This document shows positions 54,973-64,000 of a stretch of DNA of 64,000 nucleotides, piece after piece. The translations under genes and the position numbers were made by a program. This DNA comes from Candidatus Pantoea haifensis (GTDB lineage Bacteria > Pseudomonadota > Gammaproteobacteria > Enterobacterales > Enterobacteriaceae). Under the pieces are notes generated by a model. That model was not told where the DNA came from, did no database searches, and worked only from the letters and a program-made list of their open reading frames with translations. The DNA lies in contig JAGTWN010000004.1 of NCBI GenBank assembly GCA_018842655.1, positions 310,001 through 374,000 on the forward strand. The letters run 5' to 3'. The first letter of the stretch is position 1, and every line of letters starts with the position of its first letter.

Positions 54973-56015
54973 TGTTGTGCCTCGCGGAAGTGAACATCGC
55001 TAACAGAACGCAACCGTTCTGCTGCCTGTTCTGCGGTAAGATCGCGTTGGGTTTCGGCCAGCATTTCATACCCGACCATAAATTTACGCACCGTTGCTGA
55101 ACGCAGCAGCGGTGGATAGAAGTGCGCATGCAATTGCCAGTGATCGTTCGCTTCATTGTTGAAGGGCGCGCCATGCCAGCCCATTGAATAGGGGAAAGAG
55201 CACTGAAACAGGTTGTCGTAACGGCTGGTGAGCTGCTTCAGGGCAAGCGCCAGATCGCTACGCTGCGCCTCATCAAGATCGGTCAGGCGTTTGATGTGCG
55301 CTTTTGGCAGTAACAAGGTTTCGAAGGGCCAGGCGGCCCACCACGGCACCACGGCCAGCCAGTGTTCGGTTTCGACCACGGTGCGGCTGCCATCGTTTAG
55401 CTCGCGGGCGGCGTAATCAACCAGCATGGGTGAGCCATGTCTGGCGAAATAGTCACGCTGATGATCGTCTTCACGCTGGGCTTCATTAGGCAGAAAACTG
55501 TTGGCCCATATCTGGCCATGCGGATGTGGGTTGGAACAACCCATTGCTGCGCCTTTGTTTTCAAATACCTGCACCCACGGATAGTGTTGTCCGAGGTCGG
55601 CAGTCTGCTCCTGCCAGGTACGCACGACTTCTTCGAGCGCGTTGAGTGACATTTCCGGCAAGGTTTTGCTGTGATCGGGTGAGAAGCAGATGACACGGCT
55701 GGTACCCCGGGCGCTTTCACAGCGCATCAGCACATCGTCGCTGGCGGGGGCATCTGGCGTATCGGTCATCAAGGCGGCAAAGTCATTAGTGAAAACGTAA
55801 GTGCCGCTGTAGTCCGGGTTTTTATCGCCGGTAATGCGGGTATTGCCGGCACACAAAAAACAGTCGGGATCGTGCGCGGGCAAAGTATGGGTAGCAGGAG
55901 TTTCCTGAGCACCTTGCCACGGACGTTTGGCACGATGCGGGGAAACTAAAATCCACTGATCGATCAGTGGATTGTAACGGCGATGCGGATGATCGACCGG
56001 GTTAAATTTTTCCAT
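54969..56015 (-). CDS. galT: Galactose-1-phosphate uridylyltransferase
   Basis: A 348-residue enzyme exchanging UMP between UDP-glucose and galactose-1-phosphate. The nucleophilic His is in [16 protein letters not shown]. Zinc ligands include the Cys residues of PDCFLCAGN. It begins the operon here because galE, which precedes it in E. coli, is absent; the spacer upstream carries two gal operators. Confidence 0.97.
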   Translation of the reverse strand: MEKFNPVDHPHRRYNPLIDQWILVSPHRAKRPWQGAQETPATHTLPAHDPDCFLCAGNTRITGDKNPDYSGTYVFTNDFAALMTDTPDAPASDDVLMRCESARGTSRVICFSPDHSKTLPEMSLNALEEVVRTWQEQTADLGQHYPWVQVFENKGAAMGCSNPHPHGQIWANSFLPNEAQREDDHQRDYFARHGSPMLVDYAARELNDGSRTVVETEHWLAVVPWWAAWPFETLLLPKAHIKRLTDLDEAQRSDLALALKQLTSRYDNLFQCSFPYSMGWHGAPFNNEANDHWQLHAHFYPPLLRSATVRKFMVGYEMLAETQRDLTAEQAAERLRSVSDVHFREAQQ

Positions 56016-56104
56016 GTTTCATCCTGGTAAGCGTCAAAAGCCGGTTAGGCATCGTTAAAAAATAGCACATCAGCCGACATGAAAGCGTGATCGAGTCTGG
56101 ATAA

Positions 56105-56120
56105 ATGGTATCGTTTACAC
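56105..56120. promoter_or_regulatory. GalR/GalS-type operator, proximal
   Basis: ATGGTATCGTTTACAC closely matches the E. coli gal operator GTGGAATCGTTTACAC, with two base differences. It lies about 90 bp upstream of galT. Confidence 0.75.
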
Positions 56121-56182
56121 AAGCTGAATAATCTCATTTTATAGCGTTCAGTGCAGCAGAGAGGCGATTATTGTGCAAGTTA

Positions 56183-56198
56183 ATGGTAACGCTTACAT
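56183..56198. promoter_or_regulatory. GalR/GalS-type operator, distal
   Basis: ATGGTAACGCTTACAT has the same half sites as the proximal operator. The centres are 78 bp apart, shorter than the 114 bp of E. coli, but compatible with repression by looping. Confidence 0.65.
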
Positions 56199-56210
56199 TG
56201 CGGAGGGAAT

Positions 56211-56232
56211 AAACGCCGACAGGGCGGCGTTT
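56211..56232 (-). terminator. modF terminator
   Basis: AAACGCCG (56211-56218) pairs with CGGCGTTT (56225-56232). On the minus strand it follows the modF stop and runs into TTTATT. Confidence 0.7.
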
Positions 56233-56239
56233 AGAGAAA

Positions 56240-57712
56240 TTAGCCTAACGTTTCTTGCAGATAATCGTAACCCTCTGCGCGTGCGACAAAGCTAAGGCGG
56301 TGAGTAATGCACTGCGGCGCATCTTCTGCATGGTGTGAAACAAACAGCAGTTGCGTGCGGCCTTCACCAATCAGCACGTCGACAAAGCGACGAACCAGTT
56401 GACGGTTAATCGGATCGAGTCCCTGCAATGGTTCATCGAGAATCAGCAGGGTAGGATGCTTAACCAGCGCGCGCGCAATCAGCACCAGCCGCTGTTGTCC
56501 CCATGACAGACTGTGGAACGGCGCATCGCTTAACGCATTATCCATGCCCAGCAGCGCCAGCCACTGGCGCGCCAGCGCCTTCTGGCGCTCGGAGACGGCC
56601 TGATACAGGCCTATCGAATCAAAAAAGCCGGAGAGGATCACGGTACGCACATTTACGCTGACGCGGTAATCAAGATGCAGGCTACTGCTGACATAACCAA
56701 TATGCTGCTTGATATCCCAGATGGTTTCACCACTGCCGCGACGGCGACCAAACAGGGTTAAATCATTGCTGTAGCCTTGGGGATGATCGCCCGTGACCAG
56801 ACTGAGTAGCGTCGATTTACCCGCGCCGTTAGGGCCAACAATCTGCCAGTGTTCACCGGCGTTAACCTGCCAGTTGAGACCCTTAATCACCGGTTGATCG
56901 TCATAAGAAACCACACCGTTGCGCAATATGACGCGGGGTGCATTATCAGCCAGTGTTGGCAGTTGATCGGGCGCATCGGCTTCGGGTAGCGCCATGCCCC
57001 TGAGCTGTTCACTGTGCGCCAGCTGCGCAACCAGGGCTTCGGCCAGAATCGCCTGACGCGCACCGACATGGGTAAGGGTACATTCGGCCAGCACGCCAAC
57101 CTGCTGGATAAACGCCGGGATATCATCGAAGCGGTTTAATACCAGTACCAGGGTAAAGCCGGGCTGTTGCAGGTTTTGCAGCGTTTCGCTCAGGCCGGCG
57201 CGTGACGCCACATCCAGCCCGTCAAAAGGTTCATCAAGAATCAACAGATCCGGCTGCTTCATCAGTGCCTGACACAGCAGAGTCTTGCGCGTTTCGCCAG
57301 TGGAGAGATACTTGAAGCGGCGTGACAGCAACCCCGTTATGCCAAACTGCTCCGCCAGCTGTGCGCACCGCGCCGTATCTTTTACTTCATCCTGAATAAT
57401 CTCTGACGCCGTGCGACCGGTATCATTTTCGCCTTCGCTCAGCAGATCGGTGTTATTGCGTAACCATTCATCAGACACCAGTTTTTGTAACTGCTCTAAT
57501 GAAAGACGGGCTGGACGCTGAAAATTGCTGATTAGCCTGCCTTTTAACGGAGGAAGCTCACCCGACAGCGCCCGCGCCAGAGAGGATTTACCACTGCCGT
57601 TTGCGCCAACAAAAGCCCAGCTTTCACCGCTGTGAAGCTGAAGATCATTAAGGGTCAGTATTCGGGTGTCGCTAAGACGAAACGTGCCTTGCGAAATTTG
57701 CAATGAAGACAT
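56240..57712 (-). CDS. modF: Duplicated ABC ATPase ModF, molybdate-associated
   Basis: A 490-residue cytoplasmic protein with two ABC ATPase domains. Walker A motifs are VGANGSGKSSLAR and VGPNGAGKSTLLS, signature regions YLSTGETRKTLL and SLSWGQQRLVLI, and Walker B motifs LLILDEPFDGLD and LLILDEPLQGLD. The ATG at 57712 gives MSSLQISQGTFRLSD as in E. coli; an upstream frame adds 16 residues without support. It follows modE by 76 bp. Its exact role in molybdate metabolism is unclear. Confidence 0.93.
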   Translation of the reverse strand: MSSLQISQGTFRLSDTRILTLNDLQLHSGESWAFVGANGSGKSSLARALSGELPPLKGRLISNFQRPARLSLEQLQKLVSDEWLRNNTDLLSEGENDTGRTASEIIQDEVKDTARCAQLAEQFGITGLLSRRFKYLSTGETRKTLLCQALMKQPDLLILDEPFDGLDVASRAGLSETLQNLQQPGFTLVLVLNRFDDIPAFIQQVGVLAECTLTHVGARQAILAEALVAQLAHSEQLRGMALPEADAPDQLPTLADNAPRVILRNGVVSYDDQPVIKGLNWQVNAGEHWQIVGPNGAGKSTLLSLVTGDHPQGYSNDLTLFGRRRGSGETIWDIKQHIGYVSSSLHLDYRVSVNVRTVILSGFFDSIGLYQAVSERQKALARQWLALLGMDNALSDAPFHSLSWGQQRLVLIARALVKHPTLLILDEPLQGLDPINRQLVRRFVDVLIGEGRTQLLFVSHHAEDAPQCITHRLSFVARAEGYDYLQETLG

Positions 57713-57788
57713 GATATATTCCATTTTATGCATCGTATCACTGAGTTGTAACCACTGCATGCCATGAAGTCAAATCACGACCTGTAAA

Positions 57789-58570
57789 CTAAAGTAACGT
57801 CGCCACAATGGCGTGTTCAGCATTAAAGCTGGCGGTAACGGTGTCGCCCGCGTGCAGAATTTTTGCTGCACCTCGGTGTTGGGGAGGGTGGCGCACAGGG
57901 TTTCCCCGCTGGCTAAGGTCATCAACACTTCGCTTACCTGCTCGCCGGGTTCGATGGCACTGATCTGTGCCGTTAACTGATTATCTGCCTCGCCGGGATG
58001 GTGGTTTACCGTAATCCACGGCGCTTTAATTAATACCAGCACTTCTTTCCCGGCAGTGAGTTGCAAACGCTCGGCGCTGCGCTGCGTTAACGCTACCTTA
58101 AGCGCCGTTTTACCATCTGCCAGCAAAATAGTGAGATGCTGAACGACCTGCTGTGCATCGTTGGTGATAACCGTACCGAAAAGTTGATTACGCGCACTGG
58201 TTTGCAGCGAAAAGCGCGCAATGGCTGCCAGCAGGCTGTCGAGCGGTAGCGAATCCTGTTGCAGCGCATCAAAGGCTTTTTGCTGAATTTGCTCCATTAA
58301 CTGGAACAGCTGGATTAATCGCTGACCGTAACGCGTCAGGCAAGCACCCCCGCCGCCTTTGCCACCGGTGGCGCGTTCAACCAGCGTTTCATCTGCCAGT
58401 TGATTCATTTCGTTAATCGCATCCCACGCGCTTTTATAGCTGATCCCCGCCAGCCTGGCACCCTGACTGATCGAGCCGGTATGCTGGACCTGCTTTAGCA
58501 GCTCAATGCGGCGCGGATCGGCAAAGAGTTTTTGCTGTAAACGAATATGAAGAGAGAGTTCGGCTTGCAT
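57789..58570 (-). CDS. modE: Molybdenum-dependent transcriptional regulator ModE (one-base frameshift near the end)
   Basis: A 260-residue regulator when one A is added to the A5 run on the coding strand (57860-57864). The tail then reads [20 protein letters not shown] and stops at 57789, the E. coli size. The N-terminal winged helix (about 15-90) contains [20 protein letters not shown] and [19 protein letters not shown]. Two molybdate-binding (MOP/TOBE) domains follow (about 125-260), with [10 protein letters not shown]. It represses modABC when molybdate is bound. The start at 58570 gives [16 protein letters not shown]. Confidence 0.93.
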
Positions 58571-58710
58571 GGCAGCTCCGGCAAAGGGTTGATTCACAAC
58601 ACGCTGGGATGATAGCGGCGTTTCGGCAGAAAAGTAAAAGCACGAAAAGGGCTGCGCAAATATTTCTTCAACCGTTACAATCTCTTTTTGTTCGCAGAGT
58701 GAGACTCTCC

Positions 58711-58863
58711 ATGTTGGAATTGCTTAAAAGCCTCGCCGTGGCGGTAATTATGGTACCCGTTGTGATGGCGGTGATGTTGGGTCTGATTTATGGCCTGGGT
58801 GAAGTATTTAACGTCATCTCAAAATTTGGCCGTCGCGAAAACAGCCCCCGTTCACAAAATTGA
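58711..58863 (+). CDS. acrZ: AcrAB-TolC-associated small membrane protein AcrZ
   Basis: A 50-residue single-pass protein beginning [18 protein letters not shown] and continuing into [17 protein letters not shown], nearly identical to E. coli AcrZ (YbhT). It binds AcrB and changes its drug preference. The start at 58711 is set by homology; the longer open frame upstream is not conserved. A terminator follows. Confidence 0.92.
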   Translation: MLELLKSLAVAVIMVPVVMAVMLGLIYGLGEVFNVISKFGRRENSPRSQN

Positions 58864-58870
58864 TTTCCTG

Positions 58871-58905
58871 AAACGCCCGCCATGTCAGCGGGCGTTATTA
58901 TTTTT
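58871..58905 (+). terminator. acrZ terminator
   Basis: CGCCCGC (58874-58880) pairs with GCGGGCG (58888-58894), followed by TTATTATTTTT. Confidence 0.85.
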
Positions 58906-58962
58906 CCCGCCCTCAATCTTCTGCTTTTCCTGCCGATAATGTCATGACACTCCGGGAACTTA

Positions 58963-58986
58963 CGTTATATTATCGCCTATACAACG
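58963..58986 (+). promoter_or_regulatory. ModE box upstream of modA
   Basis: CGTTATAT-TATCGCC-TATACAACG is an imperfect palindrome close to the E. coli modA operator (CGTTATATT ... TATATAACG type). It lies 17 bp before the modA start, where bound ModE would block the promoter. Confidence 0.8.
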
Positions 58987-59003
58987 AACCACTGGAGAAC
59001 ACC

Positions 59004-59777
59004 ATGTCTGTATCATCGTACCGTTGGGGTATTGCCGCTGTGTTGAGTGTGTCGCTGGCCGGTCAGGCTGCTGCGGCTGAAAAAATTACTGTGTTTGCTG
59101 CTGCGTCGTTAACCAACGCCCTGCAGGAGATTAGTAGCCAGTATCAGCAGAAAAGTGGCGTAGAGGTCGTCTCCTCATTTGCCTCCTCTTCTACGCTGGC
59201 GCGTCAGATTGAGCAGGGCGCACCTGCCGATCTGTTCATCTCTGCCGATCAGCAGTGGATGGACGATGCGGTGGCTAAAAAGAGCATGATCGATAACACA
59301 CGTTTTACCTTGCTGGGTAACGATTTGGTGTTGATCGCACCGCGTAGCAGCACCGTAAAAGCGGTTAATATCGACAACCACACCGACTGGAAAAGCCTGC
59401 TAAAAGGTGAACGTCTGGCGGTGGGCGATCCCGATCACGTGCCTGCCGGTATCTACGCTAAAGAGGCGTTACAGAAACTGGGCGCATGGGAAACGCTGTC
59501 TCCAGTTATGGCGCGGGCAAACAATGTACGTGCCGCACTGGCGCTGGTGGAGCGCAATGAAACGCCGTTTGGCATTGTGTATGGTTCAGATGCTGTTGCC
59601 AGCAATAAAGTACAGGTGGTTGGCACGTTCCCGGAATCGAGCCATAAAGCAGTCGAATATCCGATGGCGATAGTTAAGGATCACAACGGCTCAGCCGTTA
59701 CTGCTTTTTATCAGTATTTAAAAGGGCCGGAAGCGGCAGCCGTGTTTAAACGTTACGGATTCACACCTAAGACATGA
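59004..59777 (+). CDS. modA: Molybdate ABC transporter substrate-binding protein
   Basis: A 257-residue periplasmic protein. The signal peptide starts [17 protein letters not shown] and is cleaved near AAAAEK. Molybdate ligands are expected in FAAASLTNALQEI, FASSSTLARQIEQGAPADLF and the later GIVYGSDAVAS. GGAGA precedes the ATG at 59004. The modB start lies within its last four bases. Confidence 0.95.
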   Translation: MSVSSYRWGIAAVLSVSLAGQAAAAEKITVFAAASLTNALQEISSQYQQKSGVEVVSSFASSSTLARQIEQGAPADLFISADQQWMDDAVAKKSMIDNTRFTLLGNDLVLIAPRSSTVKAVNIDNHTDWKSLLKGERLAVGDPDHVPAGIYAKEALQKLGAWETLSPVMARANNVRAALALVERNETPFGIVYGSDAVASNKVQVVGTFPESSHKAVEYPMAIVKDHNGSAVTAFYQYLKGPEAAAVFKRYGFTPKT

Positions 59778-60463
59778 TACTCAGCGATCTCGAATGGCAG
59801 GCGGTCATGCTTAGCCTGAAAGTGTCTGGCATTGCCGTGCTCTCCAGCCTGCCGTTTGGCATCCTGATTGCCTGGATTCTGGTACGTTGCCGCTTTCCAG
59901 GCAAAACCCTGCTCGACAGTTTGATTCATTTACCGCTGGTGTTGCCGCCCGTGGTGGTGGGCTATCTGTTATTAATTGGTCTGGGGCGACGTGGATTTAT
60001 AGGTGAAAAGCTCTATGACTGGTTTGGCTTCAGCTTCGCCTTTAGCTGGCGTGGGGCCGCTTTAGCCTCTGCAGTGATCGCGTTTCCGCTCATGGTGCGT
60101 GCAATTCGTCTGGCATTAGAAGCGGTCGATACGCGACTGGAACAGGCAGCACGCACATTGGGCGCAGGCCGCTGGCGCGTATTCTTTACCATCACTTTAC
60201 CGCTCACATTGCCCGGCATCATTGTTGGGACTGTGCTGGCCTTTGCACGCTCGCTCGGTGAATTTGGTGCAACGATTACCTTTGTATCCAATATCCCCGG
60301 CGAGACGCGTACCATTCCGCTGGCAATGTACACCCTGATTGAGACACCGGGCGCAGAAAGCGCCGCAGCCCGGCTCTGCGTCATCGCCATCGTTTTGGCG
60401 CTGGCATCGCTATTGATCTCTGAATGGCTGGCCCGCTGGGGTCGTAAGCGGATGGGGGCATAA
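59774..60463 (+). CDS. modB: Molybdate ABC transporter permease
   Basis: A 229-residue inner-membrane permease with five to six helices. The ATPase-coupling loop is [40 protein letters not shown] is a family segment. It overlaps modA by 4 bp, and modC starts 2 bp after it. Confidence 0.96.
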   Translation: MILSDLEWQAVMLSLKVSGIAVLSSLPFGILIAWILVRCRFPGKTLLDSLIHLPLVLPPVVVGYLLLIGLGRRGFIGEKLYDWFGFSFAFSWRGAALASAVIAFPLMVRAIRLALEAVDTRLEQAARTLGAGRWRVFFTITLPLTLPGIIVGTVLAFARSLGEFGATITFVSNIPGETRTIPLAMYTLIETPGAESAAARLCVIAIVLALASLLISEWLARWGRKRMGA

Positions 60464-60465
60464 TC

Positions 60466-61524
60466 ATGCTGTCACTCAATTTTTCCCAGCAGTTGGGCGA
60501 TCATGTGCTTGAGGTCAATGCGCACATTCCGGCCAAAGGGATTACCGCCATATTTGGCGTATCCGGTGCCGGTAAAACCTCATTAATCAATGCCATCGGT
60601 GGTTTAACCCAGCCGCAGAGCGGCACGATCCAGCTTAACGACCGCATCCTGTTTGATGCGGATAAACAGATCATATTACCGCCTGAAAAACGCCGCATTG
60701 GCTATGTTTTTCAGGATGCGCGGCTGTTTCCCCACTATCGCGTGCGTGGAAACCTGCAATATGGCATGGCAGCCAAAATGAAAGGGCAGTTTGAGGCACT
60801 GGTGTCTCTGCTTGGGCTTGAAACCCTGCTAAATCGTTTTCCACTGTCGCTGTCAGGAGGCGAAAAGCAGCGGGTGGCGATTGGTCGCGCCTTGCTCACC
60901 GCCCCCGATATTTTGCTGATGGATGAACCTCTGGCTTCACTCGACCTGCCGCGCAAGCGTGAACTGATGCCTTATCTGCAAAAGCTGGCAAAGCAGGTTG
61001 AAATTCCGCTGCTGTATGTTTCACACAGCCTCGAAGAGATACTGCAATTAGCGGATAATGTGCTGGTGCTGGACAGCGGAAAAGTCAAGGCGTTTGGTTC
61101 GCTGGAGCGCGTCTGGGGCAGCAGTGCAATGCGGCCCTGGCTGCCACTCAACGAACTCACCAGCGTGCTGCGTGTGCAGGTGTTAGAGCAGCACCCCGAT
61201 TACCCGATGACGGCACTGTCGCTGGGCGATCAGCATATCTGGGTCAGTCGGATAAATCAGCCCGCTAAAACGCCGCTGCGTATTCGTATCGCCTCAGCCG
61301 ATGTCTCCCTGGCGCTGCAACCGCCACACAACACTTCTATCCGCAATATTTTACCGGCGCAGGTGGTGGAATTGATTGAGGTCGGGGATCAGATTGAAGT
61401 CAGGCTGCGCATCGGCATCAGCGAATTATGGGCGCGTATCTCGCCGTGGGCACGGGATGAACTGGGCATTCGGCCAGAACAGTGGCTCTATGCCCAGATT
61501 AAAAGCGTTTCAGTCACGGCCTGA
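60466..61524 (+). CDS. modC: Molybdate ABC transporter ATP-binding protein
   Basis: A 352-residue ATPase. Walker A is [14 protein letters not shown], signature [17 protein letters not shown], Walker [13 protein letters not shown] and the switch His in [11 protein letters not shown]-terminal MOP/TOBE domain (about 290-350) is visible as [18 protein letters not shown]. It ends 12 bp from the convergent ybhA. Confidence 0.96.
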   Translation: MLSLNFSQQLGDHVLEVNAHIPAKGITAIFGVSGAGKTSLINAIGGLTQPQSGTIQLNDRILFDADKQIILPPEKRRIGYVFQDARLFPHYRVRGNLQYGMAAKMKGQFEALVSLLGLETLLNRFPLSLSGGEKQRVAIGRALLTAPDILLMDEPLASLDLPRKRELMPYLQKLAKQVEIPLLYVSHSLEEILQLADNVLVLDSGKVKAFGSLERVWGSSAMRPWLPLNELTSVLRVQVLEQHPDYPMTALSLGDQHIWVSRINQPAKTPLRIRIASADVSLALQPPHNTSIRNILPAQVVELIEVGDQIEVRLRIGISELWARISPWARDELGIRPEQWLYAQIKSVSVTA

Positions 61525-61536
61525 ACCGCGATCCGC

Positions 61537-62358
61537 TCAGGCAAGCAGTAGGTGATTAAGGGTGTCGGCAATACTGGGTTCGAGATTGGTGCCGATCACC
61601 TTTTTCGCCCGGATTCTGATCGCCTCGTCGGCGTTGCCCATTGCGACGCCCATGCCAACCGCTTCCAGCATGCTGAGGTCGTTATAGTTGTCACCAAAGG
61701 CGATAACGTCATTCATGCTCAACCCAAGCGATTCAACCCACTGCGCCAGCCGTTTCCCTTTGCTGTTGCCGCGCTGCGCGATATCAACCTGATCGTGCCA
61801 TGACCATTCGCACGCCAGTCCTAATTCAGCTTCAACTTTTTCTGCGAACAGCTCCAGCTCAACGATGTTTTCGTGCGACAACGCAAATTTCCAGATCGAT
61901 TCTGCGTCGTGTGCAGCCTGCGCCAGATCCGGCACCTGCTTAAACAGCGGACGCTGATGCGGCGGCAGCGATTCGGCCCATTTCATGGTGCGGATAACAT
62001 GTCCGGTCGGCGTTTGATAGAGCATCGCATCGTCCACATACAGCAAGCCGTGAATCGGCTGCGCAGTCAGCATTTCAATCACGCGCAGCGCCTGCTGTTT
62101 ATCCATCGGATCGGCAGCCAGCACCTTTTGGGCTTGGTAATCATACAAATAGGTGCCATTGCAGCAAATTGCTGGCGTATCCAGCTCTAATGCCTGATAA
62201 AAAGGATGAATAGCGCAGTGATGGCGGCCAGTCACAATGGCGACCTTAATACCCGCCTGACGTGCGCGTTGCAGGGTTTCAATGGACTGCGGCAGAATGG
62301 TTTTTGCTGGCGTTAACAGCGTGCCATCAAGGTCGAGGGCGATTACACGATAGCTCAT
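61537..62358 (-). CDS. ybhA: HAD-family sugar phosphatase YbhA (pyridoxal phosphatase)
   Basis: A 273-residue Cof-type haloacid dehalogenase. Motif I is VIALDLDGTLLTPAK, motif II VAIVTGRHH, motif III the Lys in GNSKGKRLAQW and motif IV IAFGDNYNDLSMLEAVG. In E. coli it dephosphorylates pyridoxal phosphate and sugar phosphates. It diverges from pgl. Confidence 0.94.
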   Translation of the reverse strand: MSYRVIALDLDGTLLTPAKTILPQSIETLQRARQAGIKVAIVTGRHHCAIHPFYQALELDTPAICCNGTYLYDYQAQKVLAADPMDKQQALRVIEMLTAQPIHGLLYVDDAMLYQTPTGHVIRTMKWAESLPPHQRPLFKQVPDLAQAAHDAESIWKFALSHENIVELELFAEKVEAELGLACEWSWHDQVDIAQRGNSKGKRLAQWVESLGLSMNDVIAFGDNYNDLSMLEAVGMGVAMGNADEAIRIRAKKVIGTNLEPSIADTLNHLLLA

Positions 62359-62510
62359 TAATCCTTCCGTCTGTATGCGTTAGCGAAGGGCCAAGTCTAC
62401 ATTGACCGCGGCCCTGAGACAAAAAACAGGGCACAAATGATCTCAGCGCCGTCAAAGAAAACGCGCTAAAGTGACCCACTGAACATAGCGGCAGCATAAA
62501 AGGAGAATGC

Positions 62511-63506
62511 ATGAAACAAGTTGTCTACACCGCCAGTCCCGAAAGTCAGCAAATTCATGTCTGGCAATTGAATGAAGATGGCGCACTCACTCTGCTTCAG
62601 GTGACGGATGTTGCCGGCCAGGTTCAGCCAATGGTGGTGAGTCCGAAAAAAGATTTCCTCTATGTTGGCGTACGCCCCAATTTTCGCGTCTTAGCTTTCC
62701 GCATTGCGGCGGATGGCACCTTGACTGAAGCGGGCCAGGCACCGTTGCCAGGCAGCCCAACGCACATTTCGACCGATCGCACAGGAAAATTCCTGTTTTG
62801 CGGTTCTTATAATGATGAGTGTGTCAGCGTCAGCCCGATCAACGCCGAGGGAATACCGCAAGCGCCAACGCAGGTGATTAACGGCCTTGCCGGTTGTCAT
62901 TCCGCCAATATCGATAACGCTAATCAAACGCTGTTCGTGCCCGCGTTAAAGCAGGATCGCATCTGCCTGTTTGAACTGGGTGCTGAAGGCCAGCTAACGC
63001 CACGTCAGCAGGCACAGGTTACCACTGTAGAGGGTGCCGGCCCGCGCCATATGGTATTTCATCCCAACGGCAATTACGCCTACTGCGTCAACGAACTGGA
63101 CAGCACCGTGGATGTCTGGGCGCTAAACCATGCACAGGGTGAGGTTGCGCGCGTGCAGACGCTGGATTTGCTGCCGCCGGGCTTTGAGGGTACACGCTGG
63201 GCAGCAGATATCCATCTGACGCCGAATGGCCGCTTTCTTTACGCCTGCGATCGTACCAGCAGCACGCTGGCAATCTTTAGCGTCAGTGAAGAGGGTGGAT
63301 TATTAACGGTAGAAGGATTCCAGCCGACCGAAACGCAGCCGCGCGGTTTCAACATTGATAACAGCGGTCAGTATCTGGTGGCGGCAGGACAGAAATCACA
63401 TCATATTGAGGTTTATCGTATTACCGGGCCGCAGGGACTGTTACAGCCTGTTGGCCGTTATGCGGTGGGCCAGGGACCAATGTGGGTGGTGATTCATCAG
63501 CTTTAA
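62511..63506 (+). CDS. pgl: 6-phosphogluconolactonase
   Basis: A 331-residue cytosolic seven-bladed propeller lactonase of the YbhE type, hydrolysing 6-phosphogluconolactone in the pentose phosphate pathway. The start [18 protein letters not shown] and blades such as [17 protein letters not shown] and [20 protein letters not shown] match E. coli Pgl in length and pattern. AAGGAG precedes the ATG. Confidence 0.96.
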   Translation: MKQVVYTASPESQQIHVWQLNEDGALTLLQVTDVAGQVQPMVVSPKKDFLYVGVRPNFRVLAFRIAADGTLTEAGQAPLPGSPTHISTDRTGKFLFCGSYNDECVSVSPINAEGIPQAPTQVINGLAGCHSANIDNANQTLFVPALKQDRICLFELGAEGQLTPRQQAQVTTVEGAGPRHMVFHPNGNYAYCVNELDSTVDVWALNHAQGEVARVQTLDLLPPGFEGTRWAADIHLTPNGRFLYACDRTSSTLAIFSVSEEGGLLTVEGFQPTETQPRGFNIDNSGQYLVAAGQKSHHIEVYRITGPQGLLQPVGRYAVGQGPMWVVIHQL

Positions 63507-63513
63507 CCCCATC

Positions 63514-63535
63514 GCCCTCTCCTGTGGGAGAGGGC
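63514..63535. repeat. REP-like palindrome after pgl
   Basis: GCCCTCTCC (63514-63522) pairs with GGAGAGGGC (63527-63535) around TGTG. This palindrome type is widespread in enterobacterial intergenic regions. No T run follows, so it is not a simple terminator. Confidence 0.6.
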
Positions 63536-63551
63536 ATCAGGCTGGGGATGA

Positions 63552-64000
63552 TCAGGAATACATTACCGTAACCGAAGCACTGGCCAGCACGTGAAAATGC
63601 ACGTTAAAGCCCACCATTGCACCACTTGCACCTTCATCAACCTCACTCTTATCCACATCCAGTGCATGCACGCTGAAGATATAGCGATGGCTTTCGCCCT
63701 GCGGCGGTGCGGCACCACCGTAACCGGCTTTACCGAAATCTGTCCGCGTCTGTACCGCGCCAGCAGGCAATGATGCCGCGCCCGAACCGGCACCTTGCGG
63801 CAGAGAAGCGGTGCTGGCAGGAAGATTGGCAACGACCCAGTGCCACCAGCCGGAACCGGTAGGCGCATCCGGATCGTAGCAGGTCACGACAAAGCTTTTC
63901 GTCCCTTCCGGCGCATCTTCCCACGCCAGATGCGGGGAGAGATTTTCGCCCTGATAACCCATGCCATTAAAAACGTGCTTCTCCGGCATTTTGTCGCCGT
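63552..64000 (-). CDS. ybhB: YbhB/YbcL family Raf kinase inhibitor-like (PEBP) protein, 5'-partial
   Basis: The C-terminal 149 residues of a phosphatidylethanolamine-binding-protein homologue. The ligand-site motif is CYDPDAPTGSGWWHWVVANL, followed by HRYIFSVHALDVDKS and GFNVHFHVLASASVTVMY. An ATG at 63989 is internal: the same frame continues upstream as GDKMPEKHVFNGMGYQG, matching the E. coli segment before HVFNGMG, so the gene starts beyond the window. The physiological role is not known. Confidence 0.92.
   Translation of the reverse strand, partial: GDKMPEKHVFNGMGYQGENLSPHLAWEDAPEGTKSFVVTCYDPDAPTGSGWWHWVVANLPASTASLPQGAGSGAASLPAGAVQTRTDFGKAGYGGAAPPQGESHRYIFSVHALDVDKSEVDEGASGAMVGFNVHFHVLASASVTVMYS

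Overview
The window is chromosomal DNA of a member of the Enterobacterales, most likely an Erwiniaceae-type organism (Pantoea/Erwinia/Mixta relatives). Gene content and order follow the E. coli K-12 segment nei - gltA - sdhCDAB - sucABCD - cydABX - ybgE - ybgC - tolQRAB - pal - cpoB - tRNA-Lys - nadA - pnuC - zitB - ybgS - aroG - gpmA - galMKT - modFE - acrZ - modABC - ybhA - pgl - ybhB, and the proteins are close to E. coli in length and motifs. Differences from E. coli include no mngRAB between sucD and cydA, no tRNA-Val genes among the lysine tRNAs, no galE beside galTKM, an Ada-AlkA fusion and ogt pair after the tRNAs, and a two-component system next to zitB. The family assignment is inference.

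Layout. 1-3.0 kb: a 5-oxoproline transport and release module (DUF969, DUF979, pcp) followed by nei. 3.2-18.8 kb: an AT-rich adhesin locus, all on the minus strand, reading pilin, chaperone, usher, tip adhesin, TpsB transporter and a very large TpsA exoprotein. Its spacing suggests one transcript joining a chaperone-usher fimbria to a two-partner secretion system. 19.3-30.9 kb: the citrate synthase, succinate dehydrogenase, 2-oxoglutarate dehydrogenase and succinyl-CoA synthetase block of the TCA cycle. 31.4-34.6 kb: the cytochrome bd-I oxidase operon. 34.7-40.4 kb: the Tol-Pal envelope system. 40.5-41.3 kb: three identical tRNA-Lys genes followed by tandem repeats, each starting with a copy of the tRNA 3' end. 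41.4-43.5 kb: divergent alkylation-repair genes. 43.6-46.4 kb: NAD precursor genes and a zinc exporter. 46.4-50.0 kb: an EvgAS-type phosphorelay overlapping zitB. 50.1-56.2 kb: ybgS, aroG, gpmA and the galactose genes. 56.2-61.5 kb: molybdate regulation and uptake. 61.5-64 kb: ybhA, pgl and the 5'-truncated ybhB.

Quality warning. About twenty reading-frame lesions are visible. Nearly all are one missing base in a run of four or more identical bases, and they hit core genes (sucA, cydA, tolR, tolA, cpoB, pnuC, modE) as well as accessory ones. This is best read as sequencing or assembly error. Such genes are annotated at their reconstructed full extent. Two lesions do not fit the pattern and may be real: a 7-bp tandem duplication in the response-regulator gene and an in-frame stop in the fimbrial usher.
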